64,000 nucleotides of DNA from Arsukibacterium tuosuense (GTDB taxonomy: Bacteria > Pseudomonadota > Gammaproteobacteria > Steroidobacterales > GCA-2729495), in assembly GCA_945872065.1 (NCBI GenBank), contig CAMBYH010000004.1, forward strand, positions 29,079 through 93,078, read 5' to 3'. This document shows positions 8,731-18,344 of this stretch, one piece after another. Position 1 is the stretch's first letter; every line of letters starts with the position of its first letter. Made by a program: the position numbers and the translations under genes. The notes beneath the pieces were generated by a model, which saw only the letters and a program-made list of their open reading frames with translations, was not told where the DNA came from and searched no databases.

Positions 8731-9978
8731 ATGTTGCGTCCCTACGAGCTGGCCATTGCACTCCGTTACGTCCGGTCCCGGAACAAGAACCAGTTCATCT
8801 CCTTTATCTCCATCATTTCGATGGCCGGCATTGCACTTGCCGTTGCTGTACTGATCATCGTCCTGTCGGTCATGAACGGTTTCGAGGCTGAGGTCCGCAA
8901 CCGGATTCTGCAGGTGGTCGCCCACGCGTCAATCACCGGCCTCGACGGCCGGATCAGCGACTGGGAGTCGCTGGCCACTGTCGCGGGCCAGGATCCTGAG
9001 GTAGAGGCCGTTGCCCGCTTCGTGGATGGTCAGGCCATGCTCCTGGGTGCAACTGAGATCCGTGGCGTGCAGGTGCGGGGAGTGGATCCGGCCGCTGAAC
9101 TCAGGACCTCAGCCCTTGGTAGCCTCATGGTTGCGGGCACCCTGGAGGGACTCAAGCCTGGTGGCTTCGGGATCGTCCTGGGCAAGACTCTGGCGGAGCA
9201 GCTCGACGTGCAGGTTGGCGACGCCGTGATCATGCTGGTCTCCCAGGGCATTACCACTCCCGCCGGGGTTGTGCCCCGCATGCGCCGCTTTCGTGTCACG
9301 GGCATCTTCTATGCAGGCATGTACGAGTTCGATCGGGCGCTGGCCTTTGTCAACATCAGTGACGCCCAGCGGCTACTGCGCTTTGGTGAGGATGTTTCCG
9401 GAGTGCGCCTTGCGATCCGTGATCCCTTGCAGGCGGCGACGGTAGTCCGGGCCGTAGCCAACGCCTGGGGTGGCGGGGTCTACGTGACTGACTGGACCCG
9501 GGAGCATGGGAACTTCTTCCGCTCGATCCAGCTGACGCGCTCCATCGTGTTCGTGATCCTGCTGCTGGTAGTCGGCGTGGCCGCTTTCAATATTGTTTCC
9601 ACCCTGGTGATGGTGGTCCGGGACAAGCGGGGGGAGATCGCCATTCTCCGGACCCTCGGGGCAGCGCCCGCTGCTATCCTGACCGTCTTCGTCCTTCAGG
9701 GCGCGGTGGTTGGCGTCGTGGGGACTGTCGTGGGTGTGGTGTGTGGGGTTCTGGGGGCCTGGAACGTGAGTGCGATTGCCGCGTTCATCGAGCGGCTTAC
9801 AGGCTTTCAGTTTCTGGCGCCCGATGTCTATTTCATCAGTGAGTTGCCGAGCCGCCTGCTCTGGACAGATGTCTGGCAGATTGCGGGCATTGCCCTGCTC
9901 CTCGGCCTGGTTTCGACGATCTATCCCGCCTGGCGGGGTGCTGTCACGGCGCCGGCGGAGGTGTTGCGTTATGAATGA
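8731..9978 (+). CDS. lolE: Lipoprotein-releasing permease LolC/LolE (second paralogue)
   Basis: Second FtsX-like permease of the Lol exporter, 415 residues, opening with [14 protein letters not shown] and [12 protein letters not shown]. Its last cytoplasmic segment [16 protein letters not shown] is closer to the usual LolC/E consensus than that of its neighbour ([12 protein letters not shown]). The ATG at 8731 follows the upstream stop by 13 bases and has AGGAA before it. Its stop overlaps the lolD start (ATGAATGA). A tandem pair suggests a LolC-LolE heterodimer rather than a LolF-type homodimer. The LolC versus LolE symbols are provisional. Confidence 0.88.
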   Translation: MLRPYELAIALRYVRSRNKNQFISFISIISMAGIALAVAVLIIVLSVMNGFEAEVRNRILQVVAHASITGLDGRISDWESLATVAGQDPEVEAVARFVDGQAMLLGATEIRGVQVRGVDPAAELRTSALGSLMVAGTLEGLKPGGFGIVLGKTLAEQLDVQVGDAVIMLVSQGITTPAGVVPRMRRFRVTGIFYAGMYEFDRALAFVNISDAQRLLRFGEDVSGVRLAIRDPLQAATVVRAVANAWGGGVYVTDWTREHGNFFRSIQLTRSIVFVILLLVVGVAAFNIVSTLVMVVRDKRGEIAILRTLGAAPAAILTVFVLQGAVVGVVGTVVGVVCGVLGAWNVSAIAAFIERLTGFQFLAPDVYFISELPSRLLWTDVWQIAGIALLLGLVSTIYPAWRGAVTAPAEVLRYE

Positions 9979-10708
9979 AGTGCCGGCGCTCGAGTGTCGT
10001 GACCTCTGCAAGTCGTTTGCCGAAGGCGCCGCAGTCCTGGAGGTTCTCAAGGGTATCAATCTCATCGTTGCCCGCGGCGAGCGGGTGGCGATCGTGGGTC
10101 CCTCCGGGGCGGGCAAGACCACTCTGCTCCAGCTCCTCGGCGGGCTCGACACGGCCACGTCCGGCCAGGTGCTGATCTGCGGCCAGGACATGGCTGCGAC
10201 CGGCGACGCGGAGCGCGGCCGCATCCGCAACCAGCATCTGGGCTTTGTCTACCAGTTCCATCACCTGTTGCCGGAGTTCACGGCCCTCGAAAACGTGGCC
10301 ATGCCCCTGCTGGTACGAAGGGAGTCACTTGAGGCCGTCCAGGCCCGGGCCCGTCAGGTCCTGGAGCGGGTGGGTCTCGCTGATCGGCTGGAGCACAGGC
10401 CGGGCGAGCTGTCAGGGGGTGAGCGTCAGCGGGTCGCCGTGGCGCGAGCCCTTGTGACAGAGCCTGCAGTGGTTCTGGCTGACGAACCCACGGGCAATCT
10501 TGACCGGAAAACCGGCGACAACGTGCTCAAACTGATGCTGACCTTGAATCGTGAAGTGGGCGCGAGCCTGGTGATCGTCACCCACGACCCGCGGATAGCC
10601 AGCCGGATGAACCGGGTGCTGCGCCTGACCGATGGCGGCCTCGAAGATGCTACAGCTGACTACCGCGGCGACGCGCTTCCCGGTGCCGCAAGCGCCGCTG
10701 CGTCATGA
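9971..10708 (+). CDS. lolD: Lipoprotein-releasing ABC transporter ATPase LolD
   Basis: Cytoplasmic ATPase that drives LolC/E. The 245-residue chain has Walker [11 protein letters not shown]-loop [10 protein letters not shown], signature LSGGERQRV, Walker B VVLADEP and the switch His in VTHDPR. The order typical of MacB-type importers/exporters with FtsX-like partners is complete. The start ATG overlaps the end of the upstream permease by 8 bases. The C-terminal tail (about 20 residues, Ala-rich) runs 59 bases into the convergent DUF2062 gene. Confidence 0.95.
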   Translation: MNEVPALECRDLCKSFAEGAAVLEVLKGINLIVARGERVAIVGPSGAGKTTLLQLLGGLDTATSGQVLICGQDMAATGDAERGRIRNQHLGFVYQFHHLLPEFTALENVAMPLLVRRESLEAVQARARQVLERVGLADRLEHRPGELSGGERQRVAVARALVTEPAVVLADEPTGNLDRKTGDNVLKLMLTLNREVGASLVIVTHDPRIASRMNRVLRLTDGGLEDATADYRGDALPGAASAAAS

Positions 10709-11183
10709 GCCGCCAGCCGGTATTGCTCAGCAGATAGGCCGCACCGGCCAGCGTAAGCCCCGTGACGACGGCGCCCAGCCACAGCGGGCGCCACGTCTCA
10801 GCCAGCGCCAGCGCCAGTTCCATCCAGGGCTGGCCCAGGTGGAGATCCGAGGGCGGGAGCTGCATCAGGAAGCTGCCCAGCATGTACTCACCATAAATTA
10901 TCGGGCCGTAGGTGAGCGGATTGGCTATCCAGGTGCTGAGCACGGCGACGGGCAGGTTTACCCGGAGCAGCAGGGCGGCCACCACCACCACCGGCGTGTG
11001 GCCCAGAAACGGCATGACACCCACAAAGAGGCCGAGGACCAGGCCGCCAGTGACGCTGCGCCGGTTGATCGAGAAATAGACGGGGTGGGCCAGCAAGGCC
11101 CGAAAGGGCCGGAGGTACCACGCCGCATGCTCCTGATTCCCGCGATATGGGGCAGATAGTCGCCTGAAGAATTTGCGGAGCAT
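10650..11183 (-). CDS. DUF2062 family inner-membrane protein
   Basis: 177-residue membrane protein. Hallmarks of DUF2062 are present: [29 protein letters not shown], then [25 protein letters not shown], with three to four hydrophobic segments and a basic C-terminus. Family members occur near envelope and LPS genes and their function is unknown; the family also appears fused to glycosyltransferase domains. It is transcribed toward lolD and the two coding regions overlap by 59 bases at their 3' ends. It is divergent from comEC. Confidence 0.85.
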   Translation of the reverse strand: MLRKFFRRLSAPYRGNQEHAAWYLRPFRALLAHPVYFSINRRSVTGGLVLGLFVGVMPFLGHTPVVVVAALLLRVNLPVAVLSTWIANPLTYGPIIYGEYMLGSFLMQLPPSDLHLGQPWMELALALAETWRPLWLGAVVTGLTLAGAAYLLSNTGWRLMTQRRLRHREARRRGSQL

Positions 11184-11247
11184 CCGGTACCTTGGGCCAA
11201 GCAGCGTCGTAAACCTTCATTATCCAGAGTCCGGACCTTGATTTGCC

Positions 11248-13596
11248 ATGGCCCTGGCAGCCAGTTTGAGCCTTTTGCTTGCCGGGATCCTGCTCTGGAG
11301 CCCGGTTCTGCTGATCTCGGCTAACCAGGCACTGGCGCTGCTATTGGTGGCTGCCGCTCTCGCGGGCTGGCGGGGCGGACGGCGACCGCTGACCATAACC
11401 CTGCTGGCGGGTCTGCCCCTGGTTCTGGTGGCAGCCTCCGTTGACAGCCTCCTGCGGGAGTCCTGGTCTGCCGGCTCTGCGACGCTCCCGGGCTCTCCCC
11501 CAGACATTCTCGTGGCTGGAAGTGTCTGTGAGTTCCCCCGGGCGCAGCCCGGTTCCCGGCGCTTCATCCTGAGCACCGATGCCGAGTCGCACAGCCGTGG
11601 CGTCCCGGAGCGGGTATTAGTCACCTGGTACAAGAGCAGCACCGCGCCTGCGGCGACGCCGGAGCCCGGTCAGCGCTGGCGGCTCAGTCTGCGCCTGCGA
11701 GCACCCCGGGGTCTGAGCAATCCCGGTGGCTTCGACTATGAGCGGTGGCTCTTCAGCCAGCATATCGGCGCGACGGGGTGGGTCCGGGAGTCGGCAGCGA
11801 ATGCCCGCCTGCCAGGGAGCACGCCGCTTTGTCCCGCAGCCGGATGGCGCGCGGAGATTGCCCGGCAGATCGCCACTGCACTGAAGGGCAGGGACGCAGC
11901 ACCCTATGTACTGGGACTCGCCATCGGTGCTTACCAGGCTCTGCCCGAGAGTGAATGGGACAAACTCCGGCGCACCGGCACGATTCACCTGATCTCCATC
12001 TCGGGCTTCCACATCGCCCTGGTCGCAGGTCCCGCGGCCTTGCTGGGACTGCTCCTCGCCAGGTTTCTCCTCGCGGCAGGTTGCCGCTGCCGGCCGCGGG
12101 TACTGGCTGCCTGGACAGCGCTGCTTGCCGCCAGCCTCTATGGCGCACTGGCCGGCTTCAGCGTGCCTACCGCCCGGTCAGTGCTCGCCGTCGGTCTCAT
12201 TGCGGTGCTGGCCACCTGGCGACGGGGCCTCTCGGGAGCCGAGTTTTTCGCCGCCGTGGTCCTGGGTGTGTTGCTGATCGAACCTCTCGCGCCGCTGGTG
12301 CCGGGATTCTGGTTGTCCTTCGCCGGCGTGGTGGTCCTGGTCGCGGTGGGTATGGCTTTAAGGACGCCTGTGAGTGCGCCAGGTTCCGTCCGACTGCTTG
12401 TGGTAACCCAGGCGGGCATGACGGTGGGCCTCGCGCCACTGCTGGTGGTCTTCTTTGGCCAGATTCCACTCAGTGGGACGCTGGCCAACCTCGTCGCCGT
12501 CCCGGCGTTCAGTTTGGTCCTGCTGCCGGTGACGCTCATCGGGACCGCGACGGTGGTAGTTGCGCCCCAAGCAGGGGCGGCCATTCTCGGGATGGCGGCA
12601 GACTGCTTCGACGTCTGGCGATGGTTCCTGGACTGGTGCGCCAGTCTGCCGATGGCGGTGTGGTATCTGCCAGAACCACCACTGGTGGCCATCCTGCTGG
12701 CCGGTGTGGGGGTGGTTGCCGCTCTCTGGCCACCTCCCGCGCCCTGGCGCTGGCTCGGTCTTGGGATGCTGGCGGGCCTCATGGCGGCCAGGAGCGGGCC
12801 CGTGCCGCCCGGGGGCCTCCGTGTGACTGTCCTCGACGTGGGGCAGGGGCTTGCCGTTCTGCTGCAGACGGCAGGCCATACGCTGCTATACGACACCGGG
12901 CCCGCCTTCCGGAACAGTGATGCGGGAGAACGGGTGGTGGTTCCTGCCCTTCAGGCGCTCGGCGTCCGGCGCGTGGACACGCTGCTGGTGTCCCACGCTG
13001 ACGCCGATCATCGCGGAGGCGCTGCCAGCGTTCTGGAGCGCTATCCGGCCCAACGCTTGCTTGGTGCCGGACCCGACCAGCAGCCGTGGCCGCCGTGTCA
13101 GGCGGGAAGCAGCTGGCGCTGGGACGGATTCCTGTTTGAGATACTTCATCCTGTCGCGGCTGGTACCTGGACCGATGACAACGCGACCTCCTGCGTGCTC
13201 CGCGTCTCCGGCGCCGGCGTGAGCTTGCTGTTCCCCGGCGATATCGAAGCCAGTGTCGAGCATGATCTGGTGGCGCAAGCCGGCTTTCGCGGTGCAGATC
13301 TGGTCGTCGCTCCCCACCATGGCAGCCGAACCTCATCCTCTGCTGAATTCGTTGCGGCCACCAGGCCACGCTATGTGGTCTTCGCGACGGGTTTCCGGAA
13401 TCGTTGGCACTTTCCCGCCACCGAAGTGGTCGAGCGCTGGCGAGAGGCCGGCGCCTGTGTACTGGACACCGGAGCCGACGGTGCGCTGCAGTTCGAAGTG
13501 ACGCCCGGCAACAGTCTCCGTCTGGTGCGCCGGCAGCGCGCTGTCGTTCCGGGCGTCTGGGTGGCGCGTCCCGGTGCACAGCCGCCTTGCAGGTGA
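11248..13596 (+). CDS. comEC: ComEC/Rec2 DNA internalization protein
   Basis: Inner-membrane channel for uptake of single-stranded DNA in natural transformation. The 782 residues show an N-terminal DUF4131 region with OB-like strands, a competence domain of many TM helices (LISISGFHIALVAG and GFSVPTARSVLAV are typical), and a C-terminal metallo-beta-lactamase domain from about residue 520 (VLDVGQGLAVLLQ, LVSHADADHRGG, FPGDIE, PHHGSRTSS). All domains look intact. The gene precedes exbB, as in Pseudomonas-type order. Whether the organism is competent depends on pilus genes not seen here. Confidence 0.93.
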   Translation: MALAASLSLLLAGILLWSPVLLISANQALALLLVAAALAGWRGGRRPLTITLLAGLPLVLVAASVDSLLRESWSAGSATLPGSPPDILVAGSVCEFPRAQPGSRRFILSTDAESHSRGVPERVLVTWYKSSTAPAATPEPGQRWRLSLRLRAPRGLSNPGGFDYERWLFSQHIGATGWVRESAANARLPGSTPLCPAAGWRAEIARQIATALKGRDAAPYVLGLAIGAYQALPESEWDKLRRTGTIHLISISGFHIALVAGPAALLGLLLARFLLAAGCRCRPRVLAAWTALLAASLYGALAGFSVPTARSVLAVGLIAVLATWRRGLSGAEFFAAVVLGVLLIEPLAPLVPGFWLSFAGVVVLVAVGMALRTPVSAPGSVRLLVVTQAGMTVGLAPLLVVFFGQIPLSGTLANLVAVPAFSLVLLPVTLIGTATVVVAPQAGAAILGMAADCFDVWRWFLDWCASLPMAVWYLPEPPLVAILLAGVGVVAALWPPPAPWRWLGLGMLAGLMAARSGPVPPGGLRVTVLDVGQGLAVLLQTAGHTLLYDTGPAFRNSDAGERVVVPALQALGVRRVDTLLVSHADADHRGGAASVLERYPAQRLLGAGPDQQPWPPCQAGSSWRWDGFLFEILHPVAAGTWTDDNATSCVLRVSGAGVSLLFPGDIEASVEHDLVAQAGFRGADLVVAPHHGSRTSSSAEFVAATRPRYVVFATGFRNRWHFPATEVVERWREAGACVLDTGADGALQFEVTPGNSLRLVRRQRAVVPGVWVARPGAQPPCR

Positions 13597-13675
13597 CGCT
13601 GCTGCCTGGCTGATCCTGTGACCACCCAAGGACGTCGATGTATAGTGGCGGTCGTCTGGTTCGGAACGGGTGCTC

Positions 13676-14362
13676 ATGCTCGAGATCGTGATTGCTGGCG
13701 GCTGGGTCATGGTGCCCATCATCCTGTGTTCCGTGATGGCCGCCGCCATCGTCCTGGAGCGTCTCTGGACCCTCCAACCCACCCGGGTCGTGCCGCGGGA
13801 CCTGTCCCGTAAGGTGTGGGACTGGGTAAGCAGCAACCAGCTGAACCCGCAGCACATCCAGGAACTGCGCCTGAACTCGCCCCTGGGGCAGATCCTCGCC
13901 GCCGGACTCGCCAGTCGCCAGCAGGATCGCGCCACGATGAAGGAGGCCGTTGAGGATACGGGCCGGCACGTCGTCCACGAACTGGAGCACTACCTGAACA
14001 CACTGGGCTCCATTGCTGCGGTTACCCCGCTACTCGGCCTGCTGGGCACCGTTACGGGCATGATCCGCACGTTCGGCGCGCTGACCTCCGGTGGCGCCGG
14101 GGACCCGGCCGCGCTGGCTGGCGGAATCTCGGAGGCCTTGATCACGACGGCTGCGGGTCTGATGGTGGCGATCCCCTCCCTGATTGCCTATCGCTATCTC
14201 CGGGGCCGCGTCGACACCCTCATAGTGCAGATGGAAAAAGAAGCCATCGCTCTGGTCGAAGCTCTGCAGCGCAAGCAGTTCGTCGACACACTGGGACGGT
14301 CCAGTAATGCGACAGCGGCGCAGATCGGCGCCCGCAACGCAGCCCCGGCGAGCGGCCACTGA
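13676..14362 (+). CDS. exbB: ExbB/TolQ family proton channel
   Basis: MotA/TolQ/ExbB-type membrane protein, about 228 residues with three TM segments: one near the N-terminus (VMVPIILCSVMAAAIVLERL) and a pair in the C-terminal half (GSIAAVTPLLGLLGTVTGMI and the stretch ending AAGLMVAIP). With ExbD it harvests proton motive force to power TonB- or Tol-like work. The ATG at 13676 is chosen; an in-frame GTG lies two codons earlier. No tonB gene accompanies it. In Pseudomonas-type order this pair sits directly before the lipid A genes, so a role in envelope energisation rather than siderophore uptake is possible. Confidence 0.9.
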   Translation: MLEIVIAGGWVMVPIILCSVMAAAIVLERLWTLQPTRVVPRDLSRKVWDWVSSNQLNPQHIQELRLNSPLGQILAAGLASRQQDRATMKEAVEDTGRHVVHELEHYLNTLGSIAAVTPLLGLLGTVTGMIRTFGALTSGGAGDPAALAGGISEALITTAAGLMVAIPSLIAYRYLRGRVDTLIVQMEKEAIALVEALQRKQFVDTLGRSSNATAAQIGARNAAPASGH

Positions 14363-14363
14363 C

Positions 14364-14792
14364 GTGAAGATGCGCAGGTCCGCCACGCGGGACGAGCCTG
14401 AGCTCAACGTCGTGTCCCTGGTCGACGTGGTCCTGCTTCTTTTGATTTTCTTCATGCTGACGACGACCTTCGTGCGGCCGTCCCAGATCTCAATCCGCCT
14501 GCCGGAAGCGGGCGTCAGTTCTGATGTCGCGCTGGACGGGCAGGAGCTGGAGATCTCCGTGACCGGCAAAGGCGAGTTTAGGGTGAATGGCCGGGCACTG
14601 GTCGACTCCCGTCCGGAGACTCTGGAGGCCGCGATTCGCAAGGTCGTGCCCGACGTGCTCCCGCGGCACGTCACGCTGAGTGCAGATGGTCGGGCCAGTC
14701 ATCAGGACGTGGTCACCGCGATGGACGTGGCAGGCCGTCTCGGCTTTGTCGAAGTCCGCATCACGACGGTAAGAGCGCGGCCGCCGGAGTGA
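14364..14792 (+). CDS. exbD: ExbD/TolR family energy-transduction protein
   Basis: Partner of the ExbB-like channel: one TM helix after a short basic N-terminus, with ELNVVSLVDVVLLLLIFFMLTTTF carrying the essential membrane Asp, then a periplasmic domain of about 90 residues ending in GFVEVRITT. I place the start at GTG 14364, one base after the exbB stop; ATG 14370 is equally possible, and an in-frame ATG inside exbB (14307) would add an unneeded basic extension. It is translated in series with msbA, whose GTG is 7 bases past the stop. Confidence 0.9.
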   Translation: MKMRRSATRDEPELNVVSLVDVVLLLLIFFMLTTTFVRPSQISIRLPEAGVSSDVALDGQELEISVTGKGEFRVNGRALVDSRPETLEAAIRKVVPDVLPRHVTLSADGRASHQDVVTAMDVAGRLGFVEVRITTVRARPPE

Positions 14793-14799
14793 GGGGATC

Positions 14800-16581
14800 G
14801 TGAGCGCCCCCGGTTCGCCCAGCGTTGCGCCAACGGTGATTTACCGGCGCCTTCTGGAGTATGCACGGCCGCACTGGCCGGTCTTCATTATTGCGGCGCT
14901 GGGCATGGCGTTCTATGCCGCTACGGATACCGGCTTTGCCTGGCTGATCAAGAACCTTCTGGTTAGCGTCAATGCACCCGGTACTGAAGTAACTCCGGAG
15001 GCAGAGCAGATCCGGCACTGGCTGCCGCTGGCGATCCTCGTGCTCTTTCTGGTGCGTGGCACGGCAGAGTTCGCCGCGGCCTTCAGCATCGGCTGGATCG
15101 GCCGCCGGGTCGTCAAGCACCTCAGGGCGCTCGTCTTCGACAAGTTCCTGCACCTGCCGACTCGCTTCTTTGATGGGACGTCTACCGGGCAACTCCTCTC
15201 CAGACTCACGTTCAATATTGAGCAGATAGCGGACGCCGCTTCCAATGTGGTGACCGTTCTGATCCGGGACAGCCTGACGGCCATCGGGCTGATTGCCTAC
15301 ATGGTCTACCTCAGCCCGCCGCTGTCCGCATTTGTCTTCCTGGTCGCGCCTTTGCTGGCGGTGCTCATCCGGATCCTGAGTCGCATGTTTCGCCGGCACA
15401 GCACCCGTATTCAGGAATCAATGGGCGAGCTAACCCGGATCACGGGCGAAACCCTGCAGAGTCACAAGACCATCAAGATCTTTAACGGACAGGAGTTCGA
15501 GGCGCGGCGGTTCGAGGCGGCCAACGAGCGCAACCGTCGCATGAATATGCGGCTCTACGCCACCAGGGGCGCAGGGGATGGCGTCACCTCGCTGCTTGCG
15601 GCCTTCGGCATGGCCGGGGTGGTGTTTATAGTTAACCAGGAATTTGTCCGGGAATCGCTGGAGTTGGGTGATTTCGGTGGTTTTATAGCGGCGCTATTGC
15701 TGCTCATGCGACCGATCCGGGCGCTGACCGGCATCAACGTGAGCCTCCAGCGCGGGATAGCAGCGGGCGAGAGTGTGTTTCAGGTGCTCGACTCGGATGT
15801 CGAGCGGGACACGGGCACGCTGGAGCCGGCCCGGGTGTCCGGCAAGGTGGAGTTCCGCCACCTCAACTTCGAGTACGCCGCAGACAAGGGCCTCGTGCTC
15901 CGTGACATCAACCTCGTAGTGCCGGCCGGCCAGACACTCGCCATCGTGGGCAAGTCGGGGAGTGGCAAGTCGACGCTCGTAGGCCTGGTGCCGCGCTTCT
16001 ATGACGCGGCACAGGGCGCAGTGCTGGTGGATGATCAGCCGGTAGGCGACTACCGCCTCAGCGCGTTAAGGAACCAGATCAGCCTCGTCAGTCAGGAAGT
16101 TATCCTGTTCAACGACACGATCGCCGGCAATATTGCCTATGGCAGCCTCGGCCCCGTGTCTCGGGCAGAAATTGAGGCAGCGGCCCGGGCCGCTCACGTG
16201 GATGAATTCGCCAGCCAGCTGCCAGAAGGTCTCGACACGTCCATCGGCGACCGGGGCCTGCTGCTCTCCGGCGGGCAGCGCCAGCGCATTGCCATTGCCC
16301 GGGCGCTGCTCAAGAACGCACCTATCCTGATTCTGGACGAAGCCACCTCTGCCCTCGATACCGAATCCGAGAGGCACATTCAGGATGCACTGGGCCGGCT
16401 GATTCAGGACCGCACGACGTTCATCATTGCGCACCGGCTGTCCACCATCGAGAACGCGGACCGTATTCTGGTGATGGGCGATGGCGCCATTCTTGAGGTG
16501 GGCAGCCACGCCGAACTGATGGCAGCCGGTGGTCACTACGCGCATTTGCACCGCTTGCAGTTCCGGGATGACCCGGCCTGA
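14800..16581 (+). CDS. msbA: Lipid A flippase MsbA (ABC transporter, fused permease-ATPase)
   Basis: Homodimeric exporter that flips lipid A-core across the inner membrane. The 593 residues comprise a six-helix ABC transmembrane domain (about 20-320) and a nucleotide-binding domain with Walker A GKSGSGKSTLVG, signature LSGGQRQRIAIARALL, Walker B ILILDEATSALD and switch His in IIAHRLSTIE. The GTG start has GAGGGG upstream. Its last bases overlap lpxK, and the lpxK-kdsB context makes MsbA more likely than a drug exporter of the same family. Confidence 0.94.
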   Translation: MSAPGSPSVAPTVIYRRLLEYARPHWPVFIIAALGMAFYAATDTGFAWLIKNLLVSVNAPGTEVTPEAEQIRHWLPLAILVLFLVRGTAEFAAAFSIGWIGRRVVKHLRALVFDKFLHLPTRFFDGTSTGQLLSRLTFNIEQIADAASNVVTVLIRDSLTAIGLIAYMVYLSPPLSAFVFLVAPLLAVLIRILSRMFRRHSTRIQESMGELTRITGETLQSHKTIKIFNGQEFEARRFEAANERNRRMNMRLYATRGAGDGVTSLLAAFGMAGVVFIVNQEFVRESLELGDFGGFIAALLLLMRPIRALTGINVSLQRGIAAGESVFQVLDSDVERDTGTLEPARVSGKVEFRHLNFEYAADKGLVLRDINLVVPAGQTLAIVGKSGSGKSTLVGLVPRFYDAAQGAVLVDDQPVGDYRLSALRNQISLVSQEVILFNDTIAGNIAYGSLGPVSRAEIEAAARAAHVDEFASQLPEGLDTSIGDRGLLLSGGQRQRIAIARALLKNAPILILDEATSALDTESERHIQDALGRLIQDRTTFIIAHRLSTIENADRILVMGDGAILEVGSHAELMAAGGHYAHLHRLQFRDDPA

Positions 16582-17575
16582 CGCAGGCCGGGGCCTGGAG
16601 GGGAACCTCGAGGCGCTCTGGTATGGCCAGTCACCGCTGGCCTGGCTGTTGCTGCCATTGTCCTTTTTGTTCGGCTGCGCGGTGTGGCTTCGACGACGTG
16701 CCTACGGGGCCGGCTGGTTCCGGATGCAGCGCCTCTCCGTGCCAGTGATCGTGGTGGGGAATCTCACCATCGGTGGCACCGGGAAGACGCCGGTGACCGG
16801 GTGGCTCGTCGAGTTCTGTCGCGCAGCGGGCTACACCCCGGGCATCGTGAGCCGGGGTTATGGCGGGCGAGGGTCCCGGGAGCCGCGTCTCGTGGCTCCG
16901 GACGACGATGCGCGGGACGTTGGGGACGAACCGCTACTGCTTCGCCGTCAGACCGGCGCCCCCGTGTGCGTCCATCCGGACCGGGTTGCCGCTGGCCAGT
17001 GCCTGATTGCCGCGGGTGTGAACCTCATCATTGCCGACGATGGCCTGCAGCACTACCGACTCGAACGGGACCTGGAGATTGCGGTCCTCGATGGCGAGCG
17101 ACGCGTGGGCAATGGCTTCCTGTTGCCTGCCGGCCCCCTGCGGGAGTCGGCGAGGCGGCTGCGTGACGTCGACCTGGTCCTGGTGAACGGTGGTCCGGCA
17201 GGGCCCCAGGAGTTCGTCCTCGGGGTTCGCATCAGTGGACTTCGTGAACTCGATGGGGAAGGTGAGTGTCCTCTGGAGGCGCTTCGCGGCCAACGAGTGC
17301 GTGCGGTCGCCGGGATTGGTAATCCTGGGCGCTTCCACGCCCAGCTGACTGACGCTGGGCTCCAGGTCATCCCGGTCCCGGTTCCCGATCATGGGACGGT
17401 CGACCTGGTCGCCCTCAGTCGGGAGAGTGATGTGCCGATCATCATGACGGAGAAAGACGCCGTAAAGTACGCGAAGACCGGGGGCTGTCCGGTGTGGGTA
17501 GCCCGGCTGGAGGTCCGGCTCCCGCCGGAGGTCGGTGCCCGGGTTCTCGAGCGACTGCGAGCTGTGGGGAGTTGA
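16568..17575 (+). CDS. lpxK: Tetraacyldisaccharide 4'-kinase LpxK
   Basis: Membrane-associated kinase that adds the 4'-phosphate in the sixth step of lipid A synthesis. The 335 residues start with an amphipathic/hydrophobic segment (LAWLLLPLSFLFG), then VPVIVVGNLTIGGTGKTPVT with the P-loop GGTGKT, the GIVSRGYGG motif, DEPLLL, and IIADDGLQHYRLERD. ATG 16568 overlaps the end of msbA by 14 bases. The essential trm112-like small gene often found between lpxK and kdsB is absent here. Confidence 0.95.
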   Translation: MTRPDAGRGLEGNLEALWYGQSPLAWLLLPLSFLFGCAVWLRRRAYGAGWFRMQRLSVPVIVVGNLTIGGTGKTPVTGWLVEFCRAAGYTPGIVSRGYGGRGSREPRLVAPDDDARDVGDEPLLLRRQTGAPVCVHPDRVAAGQCLIAAGVNLIIADDGLQHYRLERDLEIAVLDGERRVGNGFLLPAGPLRESARRLRDVDLVLVNGGPAGPQEFVLGVRISGLRELDGEGECPLEALRGQRVRAVAGIGNPGRFHAQLTDAGLQVIPVPVPDHGTVDLVALSRESDVPIIMTEKDAVKYAKTGGCPVWVARLEVRLPPEVGARVLERLRAVGS

Positions 17576-17585
17576 TGGCTGTTTT

Positions 17586-18344
17586 ATGAGCGGCAGCAGT
17601 TTTCAGGTGGTGATACCGGCCCGCTACGCGTCGTCGCGCTTTCCGGGGAAGGCGCTGGCCCTGCTGGCAGGGCGTACTTTGCTGGAACACGTCTGGCGCC
17701 AGGCTGTGCAAAGTGCTGCTGCTCACGTGGTGATAGCGACCGATGATGAGCGCATCGCGACCGTGGGGCGCCGCTTCGGTGCCGATGTGGTGATGACCCT
17801 CGCTACCCATCGCTCTGGAACCGAGCGGGCTGCCGAGGTCGCCCGGGAGAGGGCGTGGCCAGAGCAGAGTCTCGTCGTGAACTGTCAGGGGGATGCGCCG
17901 CTGATTCCTCCAAGCGCCATCAATCAGGTTGCCGCCCTGCTGGCTGCCCATCCGGGCGCCGCTCTTTCGACTCTTTGTACTCCGGTCCGGTCCACCGAGG
18001 AGTATCTCAGTCCGAATGTCGTCAAGGTCGTGTGTGCCGCTGATGGGCGCGCACTCTATTTCAGCCGGGCCCCGATTCCGTCGTTAAGCCACGCTGCCCA
18101 AGCACCAGACAGCCTTCGCCACGTTGGCCTCTATGCCTACAGGGTTGGAGCCCTGCGGCAGCTGGCCGCCGCGCCAGCCTGTGCCCTCGAGATGGCAGAG
18201 AGCCTGGAGCAGTTGCGCGCGCTGTGGCTTGGTCTTGCCATACAGGTGGGGCTGGCCGCAGACCTGCTTGGTCCCGATGTGGATACCCCGGAGGATCTGG
18301 AGCGCGCCGAAGAGTTTCTCCGTAGCAGGGGCAGTCCCTCGTGA
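17586..18344 (+). CDS. kdsB: 3-deoxy-manno-octulosonate cytidylyltransferase KdsB
   Basis: Cytosolic enzyme that activates Kdo as CMP-Kdo for LPS inner-core assembly. The 252 residues show the nucleotidyltransferase start VVIPARYASSRFPGKALA, then VVIATDDERI, HRSGTERAAEV, NCQGDAPLI and YFSRAPIP, ending with VDTPEDLERAE. The start is the first ATG after the lpxK stop. Its TGA overlaps the GTG of the phosphatase gene, so the LPS genes and the phosphatase look like one transcript. Confidence 0.96.
   Translation: MSGSSFQVVIPARYASSRFPGKALALLAGRTLLEHVWRQAVQSAAAHVVIATDDERIATVGRRFGADVVMTLATHRSGTERAAEVARERAWPEQSLVVNCQGDAPLIPPSAINQVAALLAAHPGAALSTLCTPVRSTEEYLSPNVVKVVCAADGRALYFSRAPIPSLSHAAQAPDSLRHVGLYAYRVGALRQLAAAPACALEMAESLEQLRALWLGLAIQVGLAADLLGPDVDTPEDLERAEEFLRSRGSPS

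Noticed and set aside
12779..13990. Long open frame antisense to comEC and exbB
   Set aside because: Lies across two well-supported genes; low-complexity Arg/Pro-rich product typical of antisense frames.
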